In this document: positions 36,602 to 45,680 of the stretch, piece after piece
How positions within the stretch are numbered: the stretch's first letter is position 1
Layout of the letters: every line of letters begins with the position of its first letter
NCBI RefSeq assembly: GCF_030758345.1
Contig: NZ_JAVAMO010000008.1
Location: forward strand, 1 to 64,000
Origin: Ruegeria discodermiae
GTDB taxonomy: Bacteria > Pseudomonadota > Alphaproteobacteria > Rhodobacterales > Rhodobacteraceae
Direction of reading: 5' to 3'
DNA length: 64,000 bases
Translations under genes and position numbers: made by a program
Notes under the pieces: model-generated
The model's database searches: none
The model's input: only the letters and a program-made list of their open reading frames with translations
Told to the model about the DNA's origin: nothing

Positions 36602-37483
36602 ATGCCCGTCCGCCCCTCGATATCCGGCATTTCCAGCCCAGCAGAGTTGCAGCACGCCCTGCAAGGCGCGCAATACTTGGCTGATGAGGGCCTCGCCACT
36701 GCCGCCTATCTGGCCTTGGCGCTGGGGAAACCTCTGCTGCTGGAGGGCGCGCCAGGTGTGGGCAAGACCGAAGCCGCCAAGGCCATCGCCGCCGTTGTGT
36801 CACGTGCGGTCACAAGGTTGCAGTGTTTCGAGGGGATCGACGCAGCCTCAGCCATTTGTGAATGGAACTATCCGCGTCAAATGCTGGCGATCCGGCAGGC
36901 GGGTGACAACTATCTCAATATTTACAGTGACGAGTTCCTTCTGGAACGCCCATTGCTGGCCGCTCTGCGCAGTCCGACAGATACGCTGCTGCTGATTGAT
37001 GAAATCGACCGCTCGGACCATGAGTTCGAAGCCTTTCTGCTGGAATTCCTGTCCGATTTCTCGATTTCGATCCCCGAGACTGGAACCATCCGCGCCCAGC
37101 AGCATCCCATCGTTGTGCTGACCTCGAACCGAACCCGGGACCTGCACGAGGCTTTGCGGCGGCGCTGCGTTTATCACTGGATCGACTATCCCGACCCCGC
37201 GTTGGAAGCCGAGATCGTCATGGCGCGCGCGTCGAGCGTTGCGCAGGCCACCGCAGCAGCCGTGGTCTATGCGGTTGGCCGCCTGCGGCAGGAACCGCTG
37301 GCAAAGCCACCCGGTGTTGCGGAAGCCATCGAATGGGCCGAGGCCGCTACGCTGTTGCACAGTCAGGGCACCCCTTGGCCACAGGCCTTTCTGCGGTCTA
37401 TCGGCGTGGCGCTCAAGGATCACGATGATCTGGTCTATATGCAACCCAACCTGGGCAGTGTTCTGCCGGGAGAAGCCGCGTGA
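36602..37483 (+). CDS. MoxR-type AAA+ ATPase (CoxD-like)
   Basis: A 293-residue AAA+ ATPase: Walker A EGAPGVGKTEAAKA, Walker B LLLIDEIDRSDHEFEAFLLEFLSD, sensor strand PIVVLTSNRTRDLHEALRRRC. In carbon-monoxide-dehydrogenase-type clusters CoxD works with CoxE to mature the Mo (or Mo-Cu) active site; the same pairing is present here. It overlaps the next gene (GTGA). Confidence 0.92.
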   Translation: MPVRPSISGISSPAELQHALQGAQYLADEGLATAAYLALALGKPLLLEGAPGVGKTEAAKAIAAVVSRAVTRLQCFEGIDAASAICEWNYPRQMLAIRQAGDNYLNIYSDEFLLERPLLAALRSPTDTLLLIDEIDRSDHEFEAFLLEFLSDFSISIPETGTIRAQQHPIVVLTSNRTRDLHEALRRRCVYHWIDYPDPALEAEIVMARASSVAQATAAAVVYAVGRLRQEPLAKPPGVAEAIEWAEAATLLHSQGTPWPQAFLRSIGVALKDHDDLVYMQPNLGSVLPGEAA

Positions 37484-38577
37484 CCCTGCCCCAAGCCACA
37501 TATCCCTTCGTCGAATTTCCTGCGATCCTGCGCCAGCACGGCTTTGCCGTGGCGCCGGACCAGACCATCGGCTTTATCGAGGCGGTCGGGCTGCTGGGTC
37601 CGCGCGGAATTTCTGATATTCACGCCGCTGGGCTAGCCATGTTGGCGATCCCACGCGAACGAATGGCCGAATACGACGCGTTGTTCCGTGCTTATTTTCT
37701 AGGGCAGGCCGTCAGCGCACCGGCATCGGGCGAGGACGACGAGGTTCTGGCCTATGAATCCGAGGGCGGTACGCAGGAGATCGACGTGCCTGAAGACGAC
37801 GGCGACGTTGGCGGTAACGCGGTTGCAACCGAACGCCTGTTCCAGCGCCAATTCAATGAACAGGATGAGGATGCGGTGCTGCTCGGCTTTGTCCGACAGG
37901 CCCCGCATAGATTGCCACGGCGTCGATCCTATCGGTGGACACCATCGCGTCACGGGAACCGGCTGAATATGCGCCAAACCCTTCGCGAAGCCGTTCGACG
38001 CGATGGCGAGGTGTTCACACTGCCTCAGACGCGTCGCAAGACAAGGCAGCGCAGGATTGTCCTGCTGATCGACGTCTCTGGCTCGATGCAGGACCGGACC
38101 GACACTACCTTGCGCTTCGCCCATACGCTGGCTCAATCCGCTGACCGGTTCGAGGCGTTTACGCTGGGCACGCGCCTGACTCGCATCACGCCCGCGCTGA
38201 AGCTGTCACAGCAAAGCGAAGCTCTGGCTCGGATCAGCCGTATTGTGGCGGATTTCGATGGCGGCACCCGGCTCGGGGATGCGTTTGAAGCATACCTTTC
38301 GGTGCCCCGCTTTGCCGGATTCGCGCGTGGCGCAACGGTAATCGTTCTGTCCGACGGGCTTGAACGGGGCGCACCAGACGCAATGATCCGCGCGGTTCAG
38401 AAACTGTCCCGTCTGGCCTGGCGGCTGGAGTGGCTGAGCCCGTTGGCCAACGATCCAAACTACGAACCACGAACCGAGGCGTTGCAGGCCGTTCTTCCAT
38501 GGCTTGACGGGTTTGGTGATGGCGCAGGGTTATCCGCGATTACCTCTCATGTCCTCAATCTTGAGGCCACGCCATGA
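37480..38577 (+). CDS. CoxE-like von Willebrand factor A domain protein
   Basis: A 365-residue protein with an acidic middle region and a VWA domain bearing the MIDAS motif LLIDVSGSMQDRTDTT, a later DGGTRLGDAF and VIVLSDGLERG. It is the usual partner of MoxR-type CoxD in maturation of molybdenum hydroxylases. The start is GTG at the GTGA overlap, with GGGAGAA upstream. It ends in an ATGA overlap with the amidohydrolase gene. Confidence 0.92.
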   Translation: MTLPQATYPFVEFPAILRQHGFAVAPDQTIGFIEAVGLLGPRGISDIHAAGLAMLAIPRERMAEYDALFRAYFLGQAVSAPASGEDDEVLAYESEGGTQEIDVPEDDGDVGGNAVATERLFQRQFNEQDEDAVLLGFVRQAPHRLPRRRSYRWTPSRHGNRLNMRQTLREAVRRDGEVFTLPQTRRKTRQRRIVLLIDVSGSMQDRTDTTLRFAHTLAQSADRFEAFTLGTRLTRITPALKLSQQSEALARISRIVADFDGGTRLGDAFEAYLSVPRFAGFARGATVIVLSDGLERGAPDAMIRAVQKLSRLAWRLEWLSPLANDPNYEPRTEALQAVLPWLDGFGDGAGLSAITSHVLNLEATP

Positions 38578-39449
38578 TCGACGCCCATCACCATATCTGG
38601 AAACAAAACGACCTGCCGTGGCTGCTGGGTCCAGAACAGCCGCGTATCTTCGGGCCTTACGCCGCGATCAAGCGGGACTATCTGATCGACGAGTTTCTGG
38701 CAGACATCAAGGGCACCGGGATCACCAAATCGGTCTATGTGCAGGCCAATTGGGCTCCTGACCAATTCGCAGATGAGGTAGCCTGGGTTCAGTCGGTGGC
38801 CGATCAACATGGCTGGCCGCACGGAATTGTTGGGTATGCGGATTTCACCGTCGAGGATGTGCGACCACAACTGGAGCGGCTGAAGAGCTTTCCGCTGATG
38901 CGGGGGATAAGGCAACAGTTTCACTGGCACGAGAACCCGCTGTATAGGTTCGCGTCGCGCCGCGACCTGCCTGCGGATGCCACAGTGCAGAATAACATCG
39001 CCAGTCTTGCTGACTATGGTTGGAGTTTCGATTTGCAGGTCTTTTCCGGGCAGATGGAGGACGCAAGCAAACTGGCCCGCGCCTGCCCGGATGTGACCTT
39101 TGTCCTGCAACATGCCGGGATGCTTGAAGACACCTCGGTTTTGGGCTGGGCCGCGTGGCGGGATGGTATGCGGCGTTTGGCCGAATGCGAGAACGTCGTC
39201 TCGAAACTCTCGGCTTTCGGAACGTTTATCCACCGTAACGACGCCGCTTTCATCAAAGAGATGATCATCGAAACCGAACAGATTTTTGGCGCGAGACGCT
39301 GTCTGTTCGGGTCGAACTATCCAATTGAGAAGCTTTGGACCAGCTATGGCGATCTATTCGCAGCCTTCCAATCCGGGGCCGCGCAGCTTTCGAATGCGGC
39401 GCAGAAGGCGATTTTTCACGACACCGCCCAGCGGGTGTACAGGCTTTAA
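38574..39449 (+). CDS. Amidohydrolase-family (PDC-hydrolase-like) lactonase
   Basis: A 291-residue TIM-barrel hydrolase of the amidohydrolase_2 group, which includes 2-pyrone-4,6-dicarboxylate hydrolase and L-fuconolactonase. Seen are the first metal pair IDAHHHIWK, VYVQANWAPDQFADEV, the strand GIRQQFHWHENP, FVLQHAGMLED and the C-terminal catalytic Asp-bearing strand FGSNYPIEKLW (here Asn occupies the position where Asp is usual). It probably opens a lactone formed earlier in the pathway. It is coupled by ATGA to the CoxE-like gene, so it belongs to the oxidase operon. Confidence 0.88.
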   Translation: MIDAHHHIWKQNDLPWLLGPEQPRIFGPYAAIKRDYLIDEFLADIKGTGITKSVYVQANWAPDQFADEVAWVQSVADQHGWPHGIVGYADFTVEDVRPQLERLKSFPLMRGIRQQFHWHENPLYRFASRRDLPADATVQNNIASLADYGWSFDLQVFSGQMEDASKLARACPDVTFVLQHAGMLEDTSVLGWAAWRDGMRRLAECENVVSKLSAFGTFIHRNDAAFIKEMIIETEQIFGARRCLFGSNYPIEKLWTSYGDLFAAFQSGAAQLSNAAQKAIFHDTAQRVYRL

Positions 39450-39493
39450 CCAACGTTGGGCCACGCGCCCGTGACATCAGGGAGTAGACAAAG

Positions 39494-40342
39494 ATGGCAT
39501 TGACAATTCATGTGCTCGATTACGGCGATATCGAGCTTGAAACCTCGTTTCTGGTGTTGGGCCACGAATGCGGTCGCGTTCGTCGCGTTCCGGTATATGG
39601 GTTCTTGATCCTCGGGGGCACGCACCCTGTTCTGGTGGATACCGGCTATCGTGACAATGCGATCATGGAAAGCCTCGGTATGCGCGGGCTGCAATTTCAT
39701 GACAACATGATCGAAAACCAACTGGCCAAGCACGGGCTGAAACTGGGCGATATCCGCTATATCCTGCATACCCATTTGCACATTGACCACGCAGGCAAGG
39801 ACGATTTGTTCCCGATGAACACGACGGTCTGCCTGAACCGGCGAGAAATGGAGTTTTCGGTCTCGGGCATCATGTATCCGCAATACCCCAAACCGGACAT
39901 CAAGCATCTTGTTGACCGGATTTACGAGCCCGAGGCGATGCGGTTCCTTGATCTGGAAATCACTGGCGCCGAAGAGATCATTCCGGGTGTCTGGTGCGAA
40001 CTGGCCGGAGCCCATACCGAAGGGTCAATGAACGTCATCGTGGAAACCGCCGAAGGGTTGGCGTGCATCTGTGGGGACGTGATTTATGACTTCAACGATC
40101 AGATCGTGAACCATGTGATGACCAACAACTTCATGGAACCGCGCGTCACGGGCAACCACTCAGGCAGCAAGCGCGAGGAAAAGGGCGCGATCAAGAAGCT
40201 GCTGAACAACTACACGTTCCTGCTGCCGGTGCATGACCGCCCGGCCAAGATCGAGAACCAGCAGGTTGTTGGCCGCCTTGGCATGTCCGTGCCGGGGCCA
40301 ATGACCGAAAGCCTGCCCGCGCGGCAGTGGTTCCCCGCATAA
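39494..40342 (+). CDS. Metallo-beta-lactamase-fold lactonase-like hydrolase
   Basis: A 282-residue MBL-fold protein with the zinc motif HTHLHIDHAGKDDLFP, further ligand His in GAHTEGSMNVIV and Asp in CICGDVIYDF. It resembles the N-acyl-homoserine-lactonase group of the superfamily. Given the surrounding catabolic genes, a pathway lactone is a better guess than quorum-signal hydrolysis. AGGGAG precedes the start; it follows the amidohydrolase by 44 bases. Confidence 0.87.
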   Translation: MALTIHVLDYGDIELETSFLVLGHECGRVRRVPVYGFLILGGTHPVLVDTGYRDNAIMESLGMRGLQFHDNMIENQLAKHGLKLGDIRYILHTHLHIDHAGKDDLFPMNTTVCLNRREMEFSVSGIMYPQYPKPDIKHLVDRIYEPEAMRFLDLEITGAEEIIPGVWCELAGAHTEGSMNVIVETAEGLACICGDVIYDFNDQIVNHVMTNNFMEPRVTGNHSGSKREEKGAIKKLLNNYTFLLPVHDRPAKIENQQVVGRLGMSVPGPMTESLPARQWFPA

Positions 40343-40402
40343 ACCGAACAGGCATTGAGGCAGGATTACCTCCCTGATCCTGCCGCAACCCCGAGGACAG
40401 AA

Positions 40403-41971
40403 ATGATGCCGCACAAAGTCGTTGATCCCAGTTTTGTCTCTCTGATGGATGCGCATGCGCCCGTGAACCAACTCGGGTCGGGATTTACCTTCACGGAAGG
40501 CCCGATCTGGCATCCGGTGGAAAAGCACCTGCTGTTCTCGGACATGCCGGCAGATGTACGCCGACGCTGGACACCCGATGGACAGGTCAGCGAGGTCATG
40601 CGCCCCTCACACAAGGGCAACGGCATGACCTATGATGCCGATCTGAACCTGCTGGTCTGCGAACATGCCACCAGTTCGGTGACGCGGTTTCGTCACGATG
40701 GCAGGCGCGAGGTGCTGACCAGCCATTTCGAAGGCAAGGAACTGAACTCTCCCAATGACATCTGTGTCAACGCCAGGGGAGATGTATATTTTACCGATCC
40801 CACCTATGGCCGGATGGCCGGTTTTGGTGTCGAACGCCCGCTGCAACAGGGGTTTCAGGGTGTCTATATGCTGCCCGCCGGGCACAGGCCGGGTGATGAA
40901 CCGATATTGGTCAGTGATCGCTACATGTTCACCCAGCCAAACGGGCTTTGTTTTTCGCCTTGCGAGCGCTTCATGTGGGTGAATGACACCGAGCAAACCA
41001 ATATCCGCATGTTCGACGTGGCCCCCGATGGCCGCCTGACCAATGCCCGTATCTTTGCCAGCGGCATAAGCGAGGCCCGCCGCGAAGGTGTGCCGGATGG
41101 CATGAAAACCGATGTGAACGGGAACGTGTACGTGACGGCTCCGGGCGGTGTCTGGGTCTATTCCTTCCACGGCATCAAACTTGGCGAGATCGAAGTGCCC
41201 CAAAAGGCCGCTAATCTTCACTGGGGTGGCGACAATTGGGACAAGCTGTTCATCTGTGCCAGTACCGGGCTTTATTCCGTCCAGATGAAAACGCGGGGAC
41301 ATGTGGAACCCTTCATGGGACCGAAAGCGGACTTGCCGCAGGATTTGCCCGCTCAGCATGCAGCGGGATTGCGGGTCGACGCCAAGCGCACAGCGCTAAT
41401 CATCCAGGACATGCAGAACGATGTGATCATCGACGGCGGCGCCTTTGCCGAGACCGGTTCTCCTGATCATGCACGGGAACAGAACGTTGTCGAAAACGCG
41501 CGCCGCCTGGCGGATGCCGCCCGCAAGGCGGGTGTGACGGTGATCCATGTCTGGCTGGTCTGCGAACCGGGCTATCCGGCCTTTCCGCAGAACTGCGCCT
41601 TGTTCAAAGGTCTGAAAGAGGCCGGTGCCCTGCAAAGGGGCACCTGGGGTGTCGCGCCCGCTGCAGGGCTGGAGGCGCAATCTGGCGATCTGGTCGTCGA
41701 AAAGATGAGTATGAGCGCCTGGCCGACCTCGCGGCTAGAGGCTCATCTGGCGAGCGCCGGCATAGATACCATCATCAACACCGGTGCTTGGACAAACATG
41801 AGCGTCGAACACACCGCCCGCACCGCCGCAGACAAGGGCTACCGCGTCATCTTGCCCGAAGACGCCTGTTCCACGATGAATGCGGACTGGCACAATGCCT
41901 CCATCAACTATGCGATGCAGAATGTCGCGGAGGTGACGGATGTGGACAGCGTAATCGCCGCATTGGGTTGA
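40403..41971 (+). CDS. Fusion: SMP-30/gluconolactonase + isochorismatase-like domain
   Basis: A 522-residue fusion. Residues ~15-300 form an SMP-30/gluconolactonase beta-propeller (FTFTEGPIWHPVEKHLLFSDM, LNSPNDICVNARGDVYFTDP, PDGMKTDVNGNVYVTAPGG). Residues ~325-520 form an isochorismatase/cysteine-hydrolase fold with Asp336 (LIIQDMQND) and Lys434. The usual nucleophilic Cys is replaced by Ser467 (TNMSVEHTAR). The second domain may thus be non-hydrolytic or use a different mechanism, as in EntB-type isochorismatases. GAGGA precedes ATG 40403; a TTG at 40355 is less likely. The propeller probably hydrolyses a sugar-acid-type lactone. Confidence 0.87.
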   Translation: MMPHKVVDPSFVSLMDAHAPVNQLGSGFTFTEGPIWHPVEKHLLFSDMPADVRRRWTPDGQVSEVMRPSHKGNGMTYDADLNLLVCEHATSSVTRFRHDGRREVLTSHFEGKELNSPNDICVNARGDVYFTDPTYGRMAGFGVERPLQQGFQGVYMLPAGHRPGDEPILVSDRYMFTQPNGLCFSPCERFMWVNDTEQTNIRMFDVAPDGRLTNARIFASGISEARREGVPDGMKTDVNGNVYVTAPGGVWVYSFHGIKLGEIEVPQKAANLHWGGDNWDKLFICASTGLYSVQMKTRGHVEPFMGPKADLPQDLPAQHAAGLRVDAKRTALIIQDMQNDVIIDGGAFAETGSPDHAREQNVVENARRLADAARKAGVTVIHVWLVCEPGYPAFPQNCALFKGLKEAGALQRGTWGVAPAAGLEAQSGDLVVEKMSMSAWPTSRLEAHLASAGIDTIINTGAWTNMSVEHTARTAADKGYRVILPEDACSTMNADWHNASINYAMQNVAEVTDVDSVIAALG

Positions 41972-41982
41972 ACGATGGGGAA

Positions 41983-42726
41983 CTAGTAGGTGGCCCGTCC
42001 GCCCGACAGGTCGAACACCGCACCGGTTGTGAATGAATTCTCTGGCCCCGCCATCCAAACGATCATGGCGGCAGCTTCTTCCACCTCCAAAAACCGTTCG
42101 CGTGGGATCTTCGACAACATGTAGTCGATATGCTCTTGGCTCATCTGGTCGAATATCGGAGTCCTTGCCGCCGCAGGTGTCACGCAGTTCACCGCGATGT
42201 TGTGGCCCGCCATCTCTTTGCCTAACGATTTGGTAAACCCGATCACCCCGGCCTTGGACGCGGAATAGGCGCAGGCATTTGGGTTGCCCTCTTTGCCCGC
42301 GATGCTGGCGATATTGACGATGCGCCCGTAATTCTGCTTTCGCATGCATGGCAACACCGCCTTGTTCACATTGAACGTGCCCGTCAGATTGATGTCGATG
42401 ATGTCGCACCACGCGTCGTGATCATACTCTTCAACCGGCGCATTGGGCCCAGCGACACCGGCGCTATTCACGAGCCCATCAATGCGCCCAAAGGCATTGA
42501 GCGTGGCGTCTGCGGCGTCTTGCACGTGATGCCGGTCAGCGATGTTGCATTCATAAACCAACACTCCGGCGCGGGCCGCATCTTCGGCCATGGCCGCTTG
42601 CGCCTGCCCGACATTCATATCCCAGACCGCGACCTTGGCCCCCTTCGCCAGAAACGCATCCACAACCGCAAGGCCGATGCCTTGCGCACCGCCCGTCACA
42701 ACAACATGTGACTCCGACATCTGCAT
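41983..42726 (-). CDS. Short-chain dehydrogenase/reductase
   Basis: A 247-residue classical SDR: cofactor loop TGGAQGIGLAV, Asp in VWDMN suggesting NAD preference, NNAG equivalent VNSAGVAG, catalytic Ser in NIASIAGK and YSASK. It is closest in style to 3-oxoacyl-ACP-reductase-like sugar and polyol dehydrogenases. It is on the minus strand, convergent with the fusion lactonase and divergent from the FAH-family gene. The start could be ATG 42726 or 42720; 42726 has GGTAGG at a suitable distance. Confidence 0.9.
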   Translation of the reverse strand: MQMSESHVVVTGGAQGIGLAVVDAFLAKGAKVAVWDMNVGQAQAAMAEDAARAGVLVYECNIADRHHVQDAADATLNAFGRIDGLVNSAGVAGPNAPVEEYDHDAWCDIIDINLTGTFNVNKAVLPCMRKQNYGRIVNIASIAGKEGNPNACAYSASKAGVIGFTKSLGKEMAGHNIAVNCVTPAAARTPIFDQMSQEHIDYMLSKIPRERFLEVEEAAAMIVWMAGPENSFTTGAVFDLSGGRATY

Positions 42727-42907
42727 CTTTGGACCTACCTTTCGGCACGCTTGGCCAACCCTCGGCGTGTTTCCAAATCTTAGGCAACCCTGGCGCTCGG
42801 CACATAACCCAAACTCTTTTTTTCTGAAGGTTTGTCGGATCTGCCCCTCGCGCAAGATATTTGCGCAAATAAACTGTCCCAAACACAACAAATCAGAAGG
42901 TGGGCAT

Positions 42908-44059
42908 ATGGAACCCTTTTTGACGGCCAAGGAACAGGTCGGGAATTTTCTGGGTCGGGTCTGGAACGCCGATGTGCAGGGGCCCTCCGTGGTCACTCTA
43001 CGAGAGGGCCGGGTCATTGACATTACGTCTCACTCGGCGCCGACCAGCCGTGATATCTGCGAGATGGAAGACCCGGCCCACTATCTGACATCTGCGACGG
43101 GCACTGATCTGGGCTCGTTGGAACAGATATCTTCGGCCCCCATCGGGCACATGTCTCGAACACATTTTCTGGCCCCTAGCGACCTGCAAGCGATCAAGGC
43201 CTGTGGTGTTACCTTTGCGCAATCCATGGTCGAACGCGTGATCGAAGAACGTGCGGCGGGCGATCCCAGAGCGGCCGAGGCAATCCGAACGCGCGTCGCA
43301 GCGTTGATCGGGGATAGCCTGCGCGATATTCAGGCGGGCTCGGAACAGGCGATGCAGGTCAAGGCAGCCCTGATCGAAGAGGGCCTGTGGTCGCAATACC
43401 TTGAGGTTGGGATTGGACCGGACGCAGAGGTATTTTCCAAGGCGCAACCCCTGTCAGCAGTTGGCCCGAATGCCGAGGTGGGCCTGCATCCGATTTCGCA
43501 ATGGAACAACCCCGAACCCGAGATCGTATTGGTGGTGAACTCCAAAGGAGAAATCGTCGGTGCGACGCTGGGCAACGATGTAAACCTGCGCGATGTCGAG
43601 GGGCGCTCGGCGCTGTTGCTGTCCAAGGCCAAGGACAATAACGCCTCATGCGCGATCGGTCCGATGATTCGATTATTCGATACCGCCTTCACTCTGGATG
43701 ATGCCAGGAAGGCCGAGCTCGATCTGACGGTTTCCGGCCCGGACGGATTTCTCATGAAGGGGCAATCCTCAATGTCCAAGATCAGCCGTGACCCGGCTGA
43801 TCTTGTGGCGCAGACGATCGGGCGCCATCATCAATATCCTGACGGGCTGATGCTGTTTCTTGGCACATTATTCGCGCCGACGCAGGACCGCGATACGCCG
43901 GGCGAGGGTTTCACACACAAGCTTGGAGATGTCGTAACGATCTCATCCGCCGGTCTTGGCACACTGACCAACACCGTGCGGCTGTCGACAGAATGCGAAC
44001 CCTGGAGCTTTGGCATCAGCCATTTAATGCGCAATCTGGGCCGCCGCGATTTGCTCTGA
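42908..44059 (+). CDS. FAH-family protein, XylX-like 2-keto-3-deoxy-acid dehydratase
   Basis: A 383-residue fumarylacetoacetate-hydrolase-fold protein. Features include NPEPEIVLVVNSKGEIVGATLGNDVNLRDVEGRS (metal ligands), HHQYPDGLMLFLGTLFAPTQDRD, GFTHKLGDVVTISS and the ending PWSFGISHLMRNLGRRDLL. Length and C-terminal pattern resemble 2-keto-3-deoxy-xylonate dehydratase (XylX) of Caulobacter rather than true fumarylacetoacetate hydrolases. It would yield ketoglutarate semialdehyde, the substrate expected for the dehydrogenase at 19606. ATG 42908 is preceded by AAGG; the longer frame upstream overlaps the divergent SDR. Confidence 0.82.
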   Translation: MEPFLTAKEQVGNFLGRVWNADVQGPSVVTLREGRVIDITSHSAPTSRDICEMEDPAHYLTSATGTDLGSLEQISSAPIGHMSRTHFLAPSDLQAIKACGVTFAQSMVERVIEERAAGDPRAAEAIRTRVAALIGDSLRDIQAGSEQAMQVKAALIEEGLWSQYLEVGIGPDAEVFSKAQPLSAVGPNAEVGLHPISQWNNPEPEIVLVVNSKGEIVGATLGNDVNLRDVEGRSALLLSKAKDNNASCAIGPMIRLFDTAFTLDDARKAELDLTVSGPDGFLMKGQSSMSKISRDPADLVAQTIGRHHQYPDGLMLFLGTLFAPTQDRDTPGEGFTHKLGDVVTISSAGLGTLTNTVRLSTECEPWSFGISHLMRNLGRRDLL

Positions 44060-44160
44060 GCCGGCGCAAAAAGAATGCAACTATCGGGTATGCAAGGACC
44101 TTCCCTGTTTGAGCGAGACCGCTAGACTTTAGGCCGTGCTCAACCAGCCGGAGGATCAGA

Positions 44161-44676
44161 ATGAGCGGCGAATTCGAGAAAGCGGTGCAGCATGGCGTAT
44201 CGGCATCCCGCTGGTTGCTGGCTCCGATGTATCTAGGGCTTGCGCTGCTACTGATCGTTCTGCTGATCCAGTTTGTCCGCGATTTCTTCGACCATCTGCC
44301 CGTGCTGTTCCAGACCGATGCGCTGAATGCGCTGCCCATTATCCTTTCGCTCGGCATTGTGCTGCTGGCCGCCAACATCGTTCTGAGCATCCTGCACACA
44401 AGCTATGAGCTGTTCATCCCCGGTCTCAGGGCTGAAGAGGGAGCAGAAAATAGGCGCAGCGAGGTGGATTTCACAAGGCTGCGCAATCGGTTTTTGGCAA
44501 TTGCCGTGGCGCTGTCGCTGCTGCTTCTCCTAAAGGAAATGCTGATCTATGCTGGGCAAGCAGACGATCAGGACACCCGGCAGGTTCTGCATCTTGCGGC
44601 AATGACGGGGCTTCTGGTGCTTTTTGCGCTGGTGCTAGCGATAGCGGACTGGTTTCTGACACTGGCTCGTCGGTAA
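44161..44676 (+). CDS. UPF0114 (YqhA) family membrane protein
   Basis: A 171-residue protein with four hydrophobic helices and the family opening EFEKAVQHGVSASRWLLAPMYLGL, followed by a charged segment with LRNRFLAIAVALSLLLLLKEML and a C-terminal helix ending DWFLTLARR. The family is conserved but without a known function. GGAGG is present about six bases before the ATG. It stands alone between the catabolic island and IS110 debris. Confidence 0.87.
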   Translation: MSGEFEKAVQHGVSASRWLLAPMYLGLALLLIVLLIQFVRDFFDHLPVLFQTDALNALPIILSLGIVLLAANIVLSILHTSYELFIPGLRAEEGAENRRSEVDFTRLRNRFLAIAVALSLLLLLKEMLIYAGQADDQDTRQVLHLAAMTGLLVLFALVLAIADWFLTLARR

Positions 44677-44952
44677 CCCTATTTGGACGTGTCACAATCT
44701 CTAGTGCCCGGTTGACCGACATATAGAATTTGACGTTTGTTCCCGTCGACTAGTTTTCGAGCAGGTATCAGAATGGGCAAATTGAAAGGCGTTGTCAGGT
44801 TTACTCACGATACACACAGATATGCTGGTTCTGGGATTTCAAGCGGCTTGAGTGGCGGCATTCCAGGCGTCAAAGGCCACGAGGGGCGTTGACGGAATGG
44901 ACCGGTACCGGCGCGAAGATTCTTGCCGACCGAAGAGGTCACGCCGGACTAA

Positions 44953-45087
44953 CGGGTTAAGCAGCTAGTTCGCGCCATCGGCTGGGCCAAGGTCAAGACC
45001 GACAAGATCGACGCCACTGTTTTCGCTAAGCTTGATGCCAGTGGCTTTTTACCGGAAGTCTGGATGCCAGACTCAGAAAGCCGCTAG
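44953..45087 (+). pseudogene. IS110-family transposase internal fragment
   Basis: The frame reads VKTDKIDATVFAKLDASGFLPEVWMPD, the conserved DEDD-region segment of IS110 transposases, then stops. Nothing of the N- or C-terminus is present nearby. The DNA from 44677 to 44952 holds no gene I can support. Confidence 0.7.
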
Positions 45088-45094
45088 TCGGCAG

Positions 45095-45295
45095 ATGACC
45101 CTGTGCGAGATCGCAGTTTACTCGATCGAAGACGGAAAGATCGTCCGCGAAGAGTTCTTCATATTGCCGAAACAGGCGCTGCGCTGGGCAAAGCGGTCGG
45201 GCTTACTGGTATCAGAAACGCGTCTTTCACAATTGGCGAGAGGCACTTTGGAGCCGACCCTTGGCATCCACACAGGTCTGGCGCCGGACACCTGA
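45095..45295 (+). pseudogene. C-terminal remnant of an NTF2/SnoaL-like gene
   Basis: The segment EIAVYSIEDGKIVREEFF matches the closing strands of SnoaL-like proteins. There is no N-terminal domain upstream, only IS110 debris. The following residues (PKQALRWAKRSG) have no counterpart in the family, so the frame probably runs out into junk. Confidence 0.4.
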
Positions 45296-45431
45296 AGCCG
45301 GTCCGTCAAAACGTGAGTCTTACGTGCATGTTATCTTTGTAAAAACAATGAGTTATCCGGTTTGACCCTCTTAGAATTATGGCCGAGCTGTGGTATAAGA
45401 TTCGCTATGCCGCAATCGATGCGGGAGGCGC

Positions 45432-45680
45432 ATGATGACTTCACTGCCCCTGAACAGAAGCGTTCTCCGTAAGCGTGAATGGCTCTCGTTCTTATTCTTT
45501 ACGCTCGTTGCTCTTCCGGCGATCGCGGTTGCTTTCGTCGCTTCCTATGGCTTTGTCGTTTGGATGAGCCATGAGATCATTGGTCCGCCAACAGTTGTCT
45601 TCCAGGACGCAACTGGTGTGGCCACCGGATATAAAAGCCAGTTGCCCATCGTTCCGCCGGCCGATGAGGCAAGCAAATGA
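45432..45680 (+). CDS. torE: NapE/TorE-family small membrane protein
   Basis: An 82-residue protein with one membrane helix. Its core KREWLSFLFFTLVALPAIAVAFVASYGFVVWMSHEIIGPP matches the NapE/TorE family, found at the start of periplasmic nitrate- and TMAO-reductase operons; the biochemical role is unclear. A second ATG lies one codon later. GGGAGG precedes the start and the stop overlaps torC by ATGA. The polar C-terminus is longer than in most relatives. Confidence 0.8.
   Translation: MMTSLPLNRSVLRKREWLSFLFFTLVALPAIAVAFVASYGFVVWMSHEIIGPPTVVFQDATGVATGYKSQLPIVPPADEASK

Noticed and set aside
39494-40342. Quorum-quenching AHL lactonase as the main role
   Set aside because: Only the general MBL motif supports it. 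The catabolic operon context makes a pathway lactone more likely.
42590-44059. Extended 489-residue reading of the FAH-family gene
   Set aside because: The first 106 codons overlap the divergent SDR and are unrelated to the family; ATG 42908 gives the normal length.
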